A stretch of 64,000 nucleotides of DNA from Streptomyces sp. HB132. Lineage in GTDB: Bacteria > Actinomycetota > Actinomycetes > Streptomycetales > Streptomycetaceae. A program made the translations under genes and the position numbers. Each line of letters begins with the position of its first letter. The first letter of the stretch is position 1. The notes beneath the pieces are model-generated. The model ran no database searches, was not told where the DNA came from, and saw nothing but the letters and a program-made list of their open reading frames with translations. Shown piece after piece: positions 25,244 to 34,565 of this stretch. The stretch is taken from positions 178,545-242,544 of the forward strand of contig NZ_JAFBGA010000010.1 of the NCBI RefSeq assembly GCF_016909575.1, read 5' to 3'.

Positions 25244-27372
25244 GCACCACCACCACTGAGCTTCTGAAGGGTGCGGCCGAGCTGTTCCCCGGCGAGGTCG
25301 TCACGCAGGCGCACGTACGCCACCTCGACCTGCCGGGCGGCGCGGGCCGTTTCGCCCTCATCACGCTGGACAACGGCTTCGACCACACCAAGCCGACCAC
25401 CGTCGGCCCGCAGTCGCTGGCGAACCTGAACGCCGCCGTCGACCAGGTCGAGAAGGAGGCGGCCGAGGGCACGATCACCGGTGTCGGTGTGACCGGCAAG
25501 CCGTTCATCTTCGCGGTGGGCGCGGACCTCAAGGGCGTCGAGCTCCTCAAGGAGCACAAGGACGCGCTGGCCATCGGCAAGGGAGGCCACGACGTCTTCC
25601 GCCGCCTCTCCGGCCTCGCGGTCCCGACGTTCGCGTACTACAACGGCGCGGCGATGGGCGGGGGTGTGGAGATCGGGCTGCACTGCTCGTACCGCACCGT
25701 CTCCTCCGCGCTGCCGGCGTTCTCGCTGCCCGAGGTCTTCCTCGGTCTGGTCCCCGGCTGGGGCGGCTGCGCGCTGCTCCCCAACCTGATCGGCGCCGAC
25801 CGCGCCGTCTCGGTGATCATCGAGAACTCGCTCAACCAGAACCGCCAGCTCAAGGGCAAGCAGGTCTTCGAGCTCGGGATCGCCGACGCGATCTTCGAGG
25901 GCGCGGACTTCCTGGAGCAGTCGCTGATCTGGACCGCGGCCGTCCTCAAGGGCGAGATCGCGGTGGAGCGTCCCGAGGTCGACCGCGGTGACGCCTGGGA
26001 CCAGGCCGTCGCGCGCGGCAAGGCGATCGCCGACTCCAAGGTGCACGGCGCCGCCCCGGCCGCGTACCGCGCTCTGGAGATCATCGCCGCGGCCAAGAGC
26101 GGCGACCTGGGCGCCGGCTTCGACGCCGAGGACCAGGCCCTCGCGGACCTGATCATGGGCGGAGAGCTCCGCTCGGGGATCTACTCCTTCAACCTGGTCC
26201 AGAAGCGCGCCAAGCGCCCGGCCGGTGCTCCGGACAAGGCCCTGGCCCGCCCGGTCACCAAGGTCGGCGTCGTCGGCGCGGGCCTGATGGCCAGCCAGCT
26301 CGCGCTGCTCTTCCTGCGTCGCCTCGAGGTCCCGGTCGTCCTCACCGACATCGACCAGGCGCGCGTCGACAAGGGCGTGGGCTACGTCCACGCCGAGATC
26401 GAGAAGCTGCTCGGCAAGGGCCGTATCAACCAGGACAAGGCCAACCGCCTCAAGGCCCTGGTCTCCGGTGTGCTGGACAAGGCGGAGGGCTTCTCCGACG
26501 CCGACTTCATCATCGAGGCCGTCTTCGAGGAGATCGGCGTCAAGCAGAAGGTGTTCGCCGAGGTCGAGGCGGTCGCCCCGGCGCACGCGATCCTCGCCAC
26601 GAACACCTCGTCCCTCTCGGTCACCGAGATGGCGTCGAAGCTGAAGAACCCCGAGCGGGTCGTCGGCTTCCACTTCTTCAACCCGGTGGCGATCCTTCCG
26701 CTCCTGGAGATCGTCCGCGGCGAGCAGACCGACGACGCCTCGCTGGCCACGGCCTTCGGCGTCGCGCGCAAGCTGAAGAAGACCGCGGTGCTGGTGAAGG
26801 ACGCCCCGGCGTTCGTCGTCAACCGCATCCTCACCCGCTTCATGGGCGAGATCCAGAACATCATCGACGAGGGCACTCCGGTCGAGACGGCGGAGAAGGC
26901 CATCGAGCCCCTCGGCCTGCCGATGTCCCCGCTGGTGCTGCTGGAGCTGGTCGGCCCGGCCATCGGCCTGCACGTCTCCGAGACCCTGAACCGCGCGTTC
27001 CCGGAGCGCTTCACGGTCTCCGAGAACCTCGCGGCCGTGGTGAAGGCCGGCAAGCGCGGCTTCTACGTCCACGACTCCGGCGCGCCGGTCCTCGACCCCG
27101 AGGTGGCCGCCCTCCTCAAGCAGGGCGACAGCGTCCTGACCGAGGAGCAGGTCCGCGACCGCGTCCTGGACGCGGTCGCGCAGGAGATCGGCCTGATGCT
27201 GGACGAGGGCGTCGTCGCCGAGGCCCAGGACATCGACCTCTGCCTGATCACCGGCGCGGGCTGGCCCTTCCACCTGGGCGGCATCACGCCGTACCTGGAC
27301 CGTGAGGGCGTCTCCGAGCGGGTCAACGGGAAGCGGTTCCTGGAGCAGGGCGTGGCGAGCGTCCCCGCGTAA
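25240..27372 (+). CDS. fadB: Fatty acid oxidation complex alpha subunit (enoyl-CoA hydratase / 3-hydroxyacyl-CoA dehydrogenase)
   Basis: A 710-residue bifunctional enzyme of beta-oxidation. The N-terminal crotonase domain (about 1-200) has the oxyanion-hole segments FIFAVGADLKGVE and YYNGAAMGGGVEIGLH. The acidic catalytic stretch is in SLPEVFLGLVPGWGG. The dehydrogenase NAD fold starts at about 340 with KVGVVGAGLMASQLA, then the catalytic histidine region RVVGFHFFNPVAILPLLEIV and KDAPAFVVNRIL. The C-terminal helical part ends with DLCLITGAGWPFHLGGITPYLD. GTG 25240 overlaps the thiolase stop and follows GGAGG. Together with fadA it forms one operon. Confidence 0.95.
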   Translation: MSTTTTELLKGAAELFPGEVVTQAHVRHLDLPGGAGRFALITLDNGFDHTKPTTVGPQSLANLNAAVDQVEKEAAEGTITGVGVTGKPFIFAVGADLKGVELLKEHKDALAIGKGGHDVFRRLSGLAVPTFAYYNGAAMGGGVEIGLHCSYRTVSSALPAFSLPEVFLGLVPGWGGCALLPNLIGADRAVSVIIENSLNQNRQLKGKQVFELGIADAIFEGADFLEQSLIWTAAVLKGEIAVERPEVDRGDAWDQAVARGKAIADSKVHGAAPAAYRALEIIAAAKSGDLGAGFDAEDQALADLIMGGELRSGIYSFNLVQKRAKRPAGAPDKALARPVTKVGVVGAGLMASQLALLFLRRLEVPVVLTDIDQARVDKGVGYVHAEIEKLLGKGRINQDKANRLKALVSGVLDKAEGFSDADFIIEAVFEEIGVKQKVFAEVEAVAPAHAILATNTSSLSVTEMASKLKNPERVVGFHFFNPVAILPLLEIVRGEQTDDASLATAFGVARKLKKTAVLVKDAPAFVVNRILTRFMGEIQNIIDEGTPVETAEKAIEPLGLPMSPLVLLELVGPAIGLHVSETLNRAFPERFTVSENLAAVVKAGKRGFYVHDSGAPVLDPEVAALLKQGDSVLTEEQVRDRVLDAVAQEIGLMLDEGVVAEAQDIDLCLITGAGWPFHLGGITPYLDREGVSERVNGKRFLEQGVASVPA

Positions 27373-27391
27373 CACCTGAAGTACGCGCGGA

Positions 27392-27425
27392 GAAGGGTAC
27401 GGCTCGGCCACGGGTCGTACCCTTC
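27392..27425 (+). terminator. Terminator of fadAB
   Basis: GAAGGGTACG and CGTACCCTTC form a perfect 10-bp stem around a 14-nt partly paired loop, 19 nt after the fadB stop. Confidence 0.75.
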
Positions 27426-27533
27426 GCCGTGCCCGGGGCGCCCGGACTCGACGGGCTCGTGACAGAATGTCGCACCTCACCCCATAGCTTGGACGGCTTC
27501 CCGTTCCCGAGAGAATCGACGGTCACGGGCGGA

Positions 27534-28559
27534 ATGTCGAGCAACGAGAGACCGATGAGCAGGAGAGCGATGCTGCTCGCGGGCGGCGGCACCCTGGTCG
27601 CCGCCACCGCCGTCGGCGTGGCGGTCGGCAGGCGTGAGCAGAGCACACCCGCACCCCCGGGAGCCGTCGGACGCTTCGACATCGACGCGGCTTCCGAACT
27701 GTTGCGCCCCACTCCGCTGCACGACATCACCGGGCCGCAGTCGATCGCGTTCGACGAACGCGGCCGGCTCTACGCGCTCCAGGTCATGCAGGGCGGCATC
27801 CGGCTGCCCGACGAGGAGCGGGCCGCGTCCGGGAAGGCACGGCGACTGGCCGGGGACATGTGCGTCACGGCGTACTCCAGCGACCGGGAGGCGCCGCGGC
27901 ACATGTATCTGCGGGGATTCGGCCACGGGATCTCGATGGGCGTGGAGCCGTCCGGCGCAGGCCCGCTGCTCTGGGTGGAAGCCGACGCCGACACACGGAC
28001 CGGCTACGGACGCGCGGTGGCCAGGATCCCCTTCCGCCACGGCACGGTACTGGACAGCACCTCACCCTCCGTACGCCACCACCGGCCCCTGCCTCACAGC
28101 CACCGGATCCATCCGGCCGTCGACGTGGCCGCCGGGCGCGTCCTGGTGAGCCACCGGGCCGGCCGGTCACACCGCTACGCGCTCTACGCTCTGGACGACT
28201 TCCTGTCGGGTTCGTACCGCCCGTTGCTCGACCTGCAGAACCCCGCCCTGCGCAGCGGCGAGACACTCCAGGGCTGCGCCGTGCACGGGGATCACATCTA
28301 CCAGCTCACAGGGACCCCCTACACGGACGCGGAAGGCGACAATCCGCCGGAGTCCGGCGGGAACACCTACGTGTCGGCCATCGACATGCGCAGCGGGAGG
28401 GCCACAGGGCGGCGCAAGGTGTCCGTGGCGCCCCACCTGCCTTTCCGGGAGCCCGAGGGACTCGCGGTCCGGCCGGGGGACGAGCCGGGACTCTGCGTGG
28501 CCTTCTCGGTGAAATCCGACGATCGCCGGAAGCTCACGGTCTACGCGTGTCCTTCTTGA
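27534..28559 (+). CDS. Tat-exported propeller-like protein (teichoic-acid protein C-like)
   Basis: A 341-residue secreted protein with Tat-type signal MSRRAMLLAGGGTLVAATAVG. The mature part contains repeated strand motifs with WxDxxG-like spacing: GPQSIAFDERGRLYALQVMQGG, HMYLRGFGHGISMGVEPSG, GPLLWVEADAD, RVLVSHRAGRSHRYALYAL, LQGCAVHGDHIYQLTG and PFREPEGLAVRPGD. This pattern fits the beta-propeller proteins often called teichoic acid biosynthesis protein C in actinobacteria; their biochemical role is unknown. It heads the polymer cluster. The start could also be ATG 27555; 27534 keeps a longer n-region before the twin arginines. Confidence 0.75.
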   Translation: MSSNERPMSRRAMLLAGGGTLVAATAVGVAVGRREQSTPAPPGAVGRFDIDAASELLRPTPLHDITGPQSIAFDERGRLYALQVMQGGIRLPDEERAASGKARRLAGDMCVTAYSSDREAPRHMYLRGFGHGISMGVEPSGAGPLLWVEADADTRTGYGRAVARIPFRHGTVLDSTSPSVRHHRPLPHSHRIHPAVDVAAGRVLVSHRAGRSHRYALYALDDFLSGSYRPLLDLQNPALRSGETLQGCAVHGDHIYQLTGTPYTDAEGDNPPESGGNTYVSAIDMRSGRATGRRKVSVAPHLPFREPEGLAVRPGDEPGLCVAFSVKSDDRRKLTVYACPS

Positions 28560-28875
28560 CGAGGAGCGCCCCCATCGACACAGCCGTCACTCAGCGTAAC
28601 AGTCGACATGTGTCCGATCACAAGAAGCGAGCAATTCATAACTGTTCGGTATCCAGTCATCAAATGTTCGACTTTTGCCGTTTGAAAGTTCACTAAATCT
28701 TTCACGATTGTCTAATGTTCGCTCTGATGCTTCACGAGCTCCTGACACACCGTCCGCCCCTCAGATAGACCCCCGCGGATCGGCCCCCACTGTGATGACG
28801 TGCGGCACCCCTGTCTCCCGCCGGCACCGTCGCCGTGCTCCCGCACAAGATCACTGAAGGAGGGGCTGTCCCCAG
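28560..28875. other. 316-bp A/T-enriched promoter region of the polymer cluster
   Basis: No gene seen. The middle (about 28600-28730) is clearly less GC-rich than its surroundings and has three TGTTCG motifs at 28643, 28665 and 28716. The last two extend to AATGTTCG. A good ribosome site GAAGGAGG precedes ATG 28876. It is probably the main promoter region of the CDP-alditol transferase operon. Confidence 0.55.
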
Positions 28876-30900
28876 ATGGGCAAGTCACAGCGCCAAGCCG
28901 CGCTCGGGATTCTGATCACGACCGCACTGGTGGGCAGTTTCGTCGCCATGATGGCGGCGGTCGTGATGGTCTCCCTCCCGGTCTTCGCCTACGCCGCAGC
29001 GGTCAGCTACGGGGCGGACCTCCTCCTTCACACCGCACAGTCCTCGACGCTGGACCGTCTCAGGGACTCGCGCTTCGGTCTGACCATCCGGTTCCTGATC
29101 CGGCAGTTCCTCCTGCTGGCCCTCTGCGGCGTCATGATCGACCTCGACTCGTTCGTCGTGCAGATGACGGCGGTGGGACTGCTCCTCCTCTTCGTCATGC
29201 AGCTCGTCTACGGGGCCCTGCTCAAGCGGGTCCGGTCCGAGCGTGCGGCGCTGCCCTTCACCACTCGCGGGCTGGACCTCGAGGCGCTCGGCATCCGGCG
29301 CCTGCCGCACCCGTTCCTCATGGACAAGCACGTCCGCAAGATGCTGCACCTGGACGTCCCACTGGTCGCCGGCGCCATCGGCACGATCGCCACGGATGAC
29401 TGGCGTTACGTGACCTTCGGTGGGATCGCGACCGTCTGGTTCGCCTTCGTCGCGGTGCTGGTTCTGCTGCCGGGTGCCAAGAACGCACTGATCCTTCCCA
29501 GCCCCGACCATGCCCTGGACGAGCTCAACTGGCAGCTCTCGCAGTACCGGCCGCAGGTCGCGCTGTACTTCACGTTCGCCGCGGTGTCCCGGGACTTCAT
29601 GTACCAGGTGAACATGTGGCTGGAGTCGCTGGAGGGGCTGGACCTGCGCCCCATCATCGTCCTGCGCGAGCGCGCGACCCTGCGCTACCTGGACGCCACC
29701 TCCGTGCCGGTCATCTGCGTCCCGAAGGCCGAGAACCTGGCACGGGTCGAGATGCCGGAGCTGCGCGTCACGCTCTACCCGGGCAACGCCGGCAAGAACG
29801 TGCACATGCTGCAGCGCCACGAGGTGAAGCACGTCTTCATCGGCCACGGCGACAGCGACAAGCTGGCCAGCAGCAACCGTGTCAGCAAGGTCTTCGACGA
29901 GATCTGGGTCGCCGGCCGCGCGGGACGCGACCGGTACGAGCGCATCAAGCACGCCGTCTCCGCCCACCAGATCGTCGAGGTCGGCCGTCCTCAGCTGATG
30001 CCCCTGCGCCGGTGGACCGGCTCGGTCAATCACGAGACACCCACCGTCATCTACGCCCCCACCTGGGAGGGCTGGACCGACGACGCCTGCTACACCTCGG
30101 TCATCCCCGCCGGTGAGCACCTCATACGCATGCTGCTCTCGCACGAGCGCAAACTGCGGATCATCTACAAGCCCCACCCGCTGACCGGCACCCGCTCCCC
30201 CGCCGCGGCGGCCGCGCACCGGCGCATCATTGCTCTCCTGCGAGAGGACAACGCCCGCCGGTTCGGCAGGAAGGTCACGGACTCGAAGATCGCTGCCCGC
30301 AAGCTGGCGCGCATCGACAAGCGGCTCACCGCCCTCCAAGAGCGCGGGGTCCGGTCCAAGTACCCGGATCTGTCCGAGGAGGAGCGGACTGCCCGGATCC
30401 GCAAATTCCGCGATCAGGCCGGGGCGCACTACTGGGACTCGCTGCCCGTCGACGCCCACCACGTGGTGACGGAGAGGGTGCCCACCCTGTACGACTGCTT
30501 CAACCACTCGGACCTGCTGATCGGCGACATGTCGAGCGTGGTCTCGGACTTCGTGGCGACGAGGAAGCCGTACGCGATCTTCAACCTGGAAGGGCTACCG
30601 GACGCGGAGTTCAGGAACGAGCAGCGGACCGCCTACGCCTCGTATCTGCTCGACCGCGAGTGCAACGGCCTGGAGGAAGCGCTCACGGCGATGTTCTCCC
30701 GTGACCAGGACGTCATGGCCCCGTACCGGGAACAGCTCAAGGAATACCTGCTCGGCCCGGACCACCCGCCGTCGACCGTGCGATTCGCTGAGGCGGCGAA
30801 CGACCTGTATCGCCGCGGGCTCGAGGACTTCCCCATCGAGTACCCGACGTTCGCGGAGGTCTCCGACCAGCCTGGCCGGCAGCCACGCCAGCCGGCGTGA
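28876..30900 (+). CDS. Membrane-anchored CDP-glycerol/CDP-ribitol phosphotransferase (TagF/TarL-like)
   Basis: The 674-residue protein joins an N-terminal membrane part to a TagF-type domain that polymerises glycerol- or ribitol-phosphate from CDP-activated precursors. Hydrophobic spans lie at about 9-45, 75-115 and 160-195. The catalytic half has FIGHGDSDKLASSNRVSKVFDEIWVAG (the GHGxxDK motif region), TVIYAPTWEGWTDD, RIIYKPHPLTGTRSP and the typical end DLLIGDMSSVVSDFVATRKPYAIFN. A helical insert (about 450-505) is rich in Arg/Lys. Because the next gene makes CDP-ribitol by inference, ribitol-phosphate is the likelier unit. ATG 28876 follows GAAGGAGG; the operon continues downstream. Confidence 0.87.
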   Translation: MGKSQRQAALGILITTALVGSFVAMMAAVVMVSLPVFAYAAAVSYGADLLLHTAQSSTLDRLRDSRFGLTIRFLIRQFLLLALCGVMIDLDSFVVQMTAVGLLLLFVMQLVYGALLKRVRSERAALPFTTRGLDLEALGIRRLPHPFLMDKHVRKMLHLDVPLVAGAIGTIATDDWRYVTFGGIATVWFAFVAVLVLLPGAKNALILPSPDHALDELNWQLSQYRPQVALYFTFAAVSRDFMYQVNMWLESLEGLDLRPIIVLRERATLRYLDATSVPVICVPKAENLARVEMPELRVTLYPGNAGKNVHMLQRHEVKHVFIGHGDSDKLASSNRVSKVFDEIWVAGRAGRDRYERIKHAVSAHQIVEVGRPQLMPLRRWTGSVNHETPTVIYAPTWEGWTDDACYTSVIPAGEHLIRMLLSHERKLRIIYKPHPLTGTRSPAAAAAHRRIIALLREDNARRFGRKVTDSKIAARKLARIDKRLTALQERGVRSKYPDLSEEERTARIRKFRDQAGAHYWDSLPVDAHHVVTERVPTLYDCFNHSDLLIGDMSSVVSDFVATRKPYAIFNLEGLPDAEFRNEQRTAYASYLLDRECNGLEEALTAMFSRDQDVMAPYREQLKEYLLGPDHPPSTVRFAEAANDLYRRGLEDFPIEYPTFAEVSDQPGRQPRQPA

Positions 30901-30956
30901 CCGCCTGCACGCCTCCGGCACCGCCCTTTCGCCCTTCCTGAAGGAAGCAGGACGTC

Positions 30957-32453
30957 TTGACCTCCCGCACAACCCGCCGCCGTACCGTCGCCGTCGTCCT
31001 CGCCGGCGGTACAGGGCAGCGCATCGGACTGTCCATACCGAAGCAGCTTCTGAAGATCGCCGGGAAGCCGATCCTCGAGCACACTCTGCAGATCTTCGAG
31101 GCCGCTCCGGGCGTGGACGACGTCCTGGTCCTGATGACGCCGGACCACGTGGCCGAGGCCCGGCGGATCGTGGCCCGGGCCGGATTCCGCAAGGTTTCCC
31201 ACGTCATCGCGGGAGGTGCGACCCGGAGCGAGACCACCACGCTGGCCATCGAGGCAGCTGCTGCCCTTCCCGGCGGGGACCCAGACTGCAACCTGCTCTT
31301 CCACGACGCTGTTCGCCCGCTGCTGTCCCAGCGGGTGATCTCGGAGTGCGTCGAGGCGCTGAACCGCTACCGCGCCGTCGACGTGGCCATCCCTTCGGCC
31401 GACACGGTGATCGTGACGCGGACGCACGGTGACGACGGCGAGTTCATCACCGAGGTGCCGGACCGCGCCCGGCTCGGACGCGGACAGACTCCTCAGGGAT
31501 TCCGTCTGTCCACCATCCGGCGTGCGTACGAACTGGCGGCGGCCGATCCGCTCTTCCGGGCCACCGACGACTGCTCGGTCGTCGTGAAATACCTGCCCGA
31601 TGTCCCCGTCCACGTGGTCGCGGGCGACGAGTACAACATGAAGATCACTCAGCCGGTGGACGTCTTCATCGCCGACAAGCTGTTCCAGCTCGCTTCGACC
31701 ACCGCCCCGGCGCACAGCGCAGAGAAGTTCTACCAGGACCGACTGTCGGGCCGTACCGTGCTCGTCTTCGGCGGCTCGTACGGAATCGGTGCGGACATCG
31801 CCAGGATCGCCGAGGAGTACGGAGCCCGGGTCTACGCGCTCGGACGTTCCACCACGGGCACCCACGTGGAGAAGCCCGACCAGGTCGACGAGGCGTTCGC
31901 CCGCGCCTACGCGGAGACCGGGCGTATCGACTACGTGGTCAACACGGCGGGCGTGCTGCGAATCGGGCGGCTCGACTCCACGGACAACGCGACCGTCAAG
32001 GAGGCCATGGAGGTCAACTTCCTCGCGCCGGTGAACATCGCGCGTACGGCCTACAGGTACCTCGCGGAGAGCAAGGGGCAGCTGCTGCTCTTCACGTCCA
32101 GCAGCTACACACGAGGGCGCGCGGAGTACAGCCTGTACTCCTCCACGAAGGCGGCCATGGTGAACCTGACCCAGGCCCTCTCGGACGAATGGGCCGAGGA
32201 CGGGATCAGGGTCAACTGCGTGAACCCCGAGCGGACCGCCACGCCGATGCGGACGAAGGCCTTCGGCCAGGAACCTGAGGGGTCCTTGCTCACTTCCGAG
32301 GAAGTCGCGCACAGCTCCCTGGACGTACTCCTCTCCGGCATGACCGGTCACGTGATCGACGTACGCCGCCAGGACCCGATGTCGCTCCCGGGGTCCGCCT
32401 TCGAGTCCGCCCTCTCAAAGGTTCTGACGCGCTCCGAGAACCAGACGCTGTGA
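30957..32453 (+). CDS. Bifunctional cytidylyltransferase / short-chain reductase (Bcs1-like, CDP-ribitol synthesis)
   Basis: A fusion of 498 residues. The N-terminal IspD/TarI-type cytidylyltransferase (about 10-235) has VVLAGGTGQRIGLSIPKQL, GGATRSETT, LFHDAVRPLLS and RGQTPQGFR. The C-terminal short-chain dehydrogenase (about 262-480) has VFGGSYGIGADIA (NADP fold), VVNTAGVLRIGRL, the serine in LLLFTSSSYTRG and YSLYSSTKAAM with the catalytic Tyr/Lys pair. The same architecture in Haemophilus Bcs1/Acs1 turns ribulose-5-phosphate into CDP-ribitol. TTG 30957 is used because GAAGGA lies about 11 nt upstream. It is 56 nt after the phosphotransferase gene. Confidence 0.88.
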   Translation: MTSRTTRRRTVAVVLAGGTGQRIGLSIPKQLLKIAGKPILEHTLQIFEAAPGVDDVLVLMTPDHVAEARRIVARAGFRKVSHVIAGGATRSETTTLAIEAAAALPGGDPDCNLLFHDAVRPLLSQRVISECVEALNRYRAVDVAIPSADTVIVTRTHGDDGEFITEVPDRARLGRGQTPQGFRLSTIRRAYELAAADPLFRATDDCSVVVKYLPDVPVHVVAGDEYNMKITQPVDVFIADKLFQLASTTAPAHSAEKFYQDRLSGRTVLVFGGSYGIGADIARIAEEYGARVYALGRSTTGTHVEKPDQVDEAFARAYAETGRIDYVVNTAGVLRIGRLDSTDNATVKEAMEVNFLAPVNIARTAYRYLAESKGQLLLFTSSSYTRGRAEYSLYSSTKAAMVNLTQALSDEWAEDGIRVNCVNPERTATPMRTKAFGQEPEGSLLTSEEVAHSSLDVLLSGMTGHVIDVRRQDPMSLPGSAFESALSKVLTRSENQTL

Positions 32454-32490
32454 GCCCGCACTCAGCAGTGCCACTGATCCAGGAGACACC

Positions 32491-34497
32491 TTGAAGATCG
32501 CCTTTCTGATGTACAGCGCCTACGGGCAGGCGGGCACGTCCGTCGCGACCCAGACCCTTGCCAACTCCCTCGCCGCCCGGCAGCACGAGGTCGAGTTGGT
32601 CAGTGTGTTCCAGTACCACGACGCGCCGCCGCTCCGGTTCGCACCGAGCATCGGACTCCACACCCTCGTGGACACACGGAACGGCTCCGCGGACCTCGAA
32701 AACCCGCAGCACTCCGTGCCGTCCGATCACTGCACCGGCTTCAAGACGGATGACAGGAACCGCTACAGCCGGCTCATGGACGAACGTGCCGCCGCCTATC
32801 TGCAGGGGACCGACGCGGACGTCATCATCGCCACCGCGCCGAACACCATCGCGCTGCTGACCTCACTGGGTACGGGGCAGTACATAACCCTTGGCCAGGC
32901 CCATACCCACTACCACCACCAGACCGCCTCCTCGCGGAAGATGCTGGACGCCGCCATCCCCCAGCTGGACGGCTTCGTGACGGTCACCGCGAAGGACGCC
33001 CAGACACACCGGGACGCGTACGGCGCTGTAGGGACACTCTTCCACGCCATCCCCAACGCCGTCACGAGCACGTTCATGCGTGCGGAAGTCCGCGAGTCCC
33101 GCATCGTCACCGCCTCGGGCCGGCTCGTCGACTGGAAGCGGTTCGACCTTCTCGTCAGTGCATTCGCCCAGCTCGGCAGGAAGTACCCCGACTGGACACT
33201 GCGTGTCTACGGAAGCGGGGAGGAGAAGGCGAAACTGCGCAAGCTGATCGACAGCCTGGGCGCGAACGAGCGCGTACTCCTCATGGGCCACACCAAGCAC
33301 CTCCGCGAGGAGCTGGCCAAGGCCGCCCTGCACACATCGACGTCGACGGACGAGACATTCGGGCTGACCATCGTGGAGGCCATGACGTGTGGCGTGCCCG
33401 TCCTCAGCACCGCCGGTCCGCACGGCCCGTCCGAGATCATCTCGGACGGCGTGGACGGCGCTCTGTCGCCGGTAGGTGACGTCGACGCCTTCGCCAAGAA
33501 CCTCGACTGGCTGCTCGGCGACGCCGAACTGCGTGCGCAGCTCGGCGCCAACGCCGTGGAGAAGTCCCGGCTCTACAGCAACGAGTCACAGGCCCAGAGC
33601 TACGAGACCTACCTCTCGCAGTTGCTGACCGCCCGCGACTACCGCCCCGAGGCCTTCTGTCGTGCCACGTCGACGGGGGATCTGGAGTTCGTCCTCGACC
33701 CCGCGCGGGCACCTGGTGAACGCTTCACGGTGCTGTGCGTCAATGCGGCGGACGGCCGGCAGGCCCTGATGGCCGCTCCCGTGGAACACACGGCGAACGG
33801 GCACCTGTACGCCTCCGTTCCGGCCAGGCTCCGCCTGACCAGCGGCACCTGGAACGTACTTCTGCGCCGCGAGGACGACGGAGTCATGCGTCGCGTGCAG
33901 GTCACGGAGCTCCAGAGTTCGGCGAACTCGCTCATCTCCTCTCCCGCGGAAGCGAGCCCGGTGAGCTTCAGGTCGTTCGCGCGATCGGCGGACGGCGGCT
34001 ACCTGCAGATCGTGTCCCGAGAGTTCCCCGCCCACGCGGAGGTGCTCTCCGTCGAGACGAATGGCTCCCATCTGACCGTTCAGCTCTACGCGTTGGGTGT
34101 CACAGCCGCCCAGGGCGGGCCCCAGGTGGACGTTTCGGGCCAGGGGGCCCAGATCATCGCCCAGAGCCGCAAGAACGCGGGCTCCTTCTTCACCATCCCC
34201 TGCGCGTTCTCGAACGGAGGCGCCGGCTTCACCATCGACCTCCAGCAGTACGCCGACCGGATGATCGACGTCGACACGATCTGGGACCTCTCCTTGAGCA
34301 TCCCGGAGAATCTCACCGTCTCGGGACAGTCGCACCGGCTGAGGCTCGGCCGCTTCGGCGACGACATCGTGCAGCGCAAGCCTGTCCACGTCTACGCGAA
34401 GCCGAGCGTCACCACCGTGGAGGGCCGGTCGGTGACGTACAACCCGTACTACACGGACAGCAACTATCTCTCGATCGGGCTGAAGCTGATGTCGTGA
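32491..34497 (+). CDS. GT4 glycosyltransferase with large C-terminal extension
   Basis: A 668-residue protein. The first 380 residues are a GT-B/GT4 glycosyltransferase, with MKIAFLMYSAYGQAGTS, IATAPNTIALL, RIVTASGRLVDWKRFDLLVSAF, LRVYGSGEEKAKLRKLI, VLLMGHTKHLREELAKA and the nucleotide-binding DETFGLTIVEAMTCGVPVLST. The remaining 280 residues match nothing I recognise: beta-rich, with FTVLCVNAADGRQALMAAP, WNVLLRREDDGVMRRVQV and a final YNPYYTDSNYLSIGLKLM. They may bind the acceptor polymer. TTG 32491 follows AGGAGACACC. As last gene of the operon it probably decorates or starts the wall polymer. Confidence 0.85.
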   Translation: MKIAFLMYSAYGQAGTSVATQTLANSLAARQHEVELVSVFQYHDAPPLRFAPSIGLHTLVDTRNGSADLENPQHSVPSDHCTGFKTDDRNRYSRLMDERAAAYLQGTDADVIIATAPNTIALLTSLGTGQYITLGQAHTHYHHQTASSRKMLDAAIPQLDGFVTVTAKDAQTHRDAYGAVGTLFHAIPNAVTSTFMRAEVRESRIVTASGRLVDWKRFDLLVSAFAQLGRKYPDWTLRVYGSGEEKAKLRKLIDSLGANERVLLMGHTKHLREELAKAALHTSTSTDETFGLTIVEAMTCGVPVLSTAGPHGPSEIISDGVDGALSPVGDVDAFAKNLDWLLGDAELRAQLGANAVEKSRLYSNESQAQSYETYLSQLLTARDYRPEAFCRATSTGDLEFVLDPARAPGERFTVLCVNAADGRQALMAAPVEHTANGHLYASVPARLRLTSGTWNVLLRREDDGVMRRVQVTELQSSANSLISSPAEASPVSFRSFARSADGGYLQIVSREFPAHAEVLSVETNGSHLTVQLYALGVTAAQGGPQVDVSGQGAQIIAQSRKNAGSFFTIPCAFSNGGAGFTIDLQQYADRMIDVDTIWDLSLSIPENLTVSGQSHRLRLGRFGDDIVQRKPVHVYAKPSVTTVEGRSVTYNPYYTDSNYLSIGLKLMS

Positions 34498-34565
34498 GCG
34501 TCTTCACGGACACCTGCCGTCGGTCTCCGGCTCAGGACGGTTACCGAGCCGCAGCTCATCGCACG

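Noticed and set aside
25156..27480. A 774-codon minus-strand open frame opposite fadB
   Set aside because: Mirror frame of a highly biased gene; the translation is Asp/Leu/Arg-rich and has no start signal.
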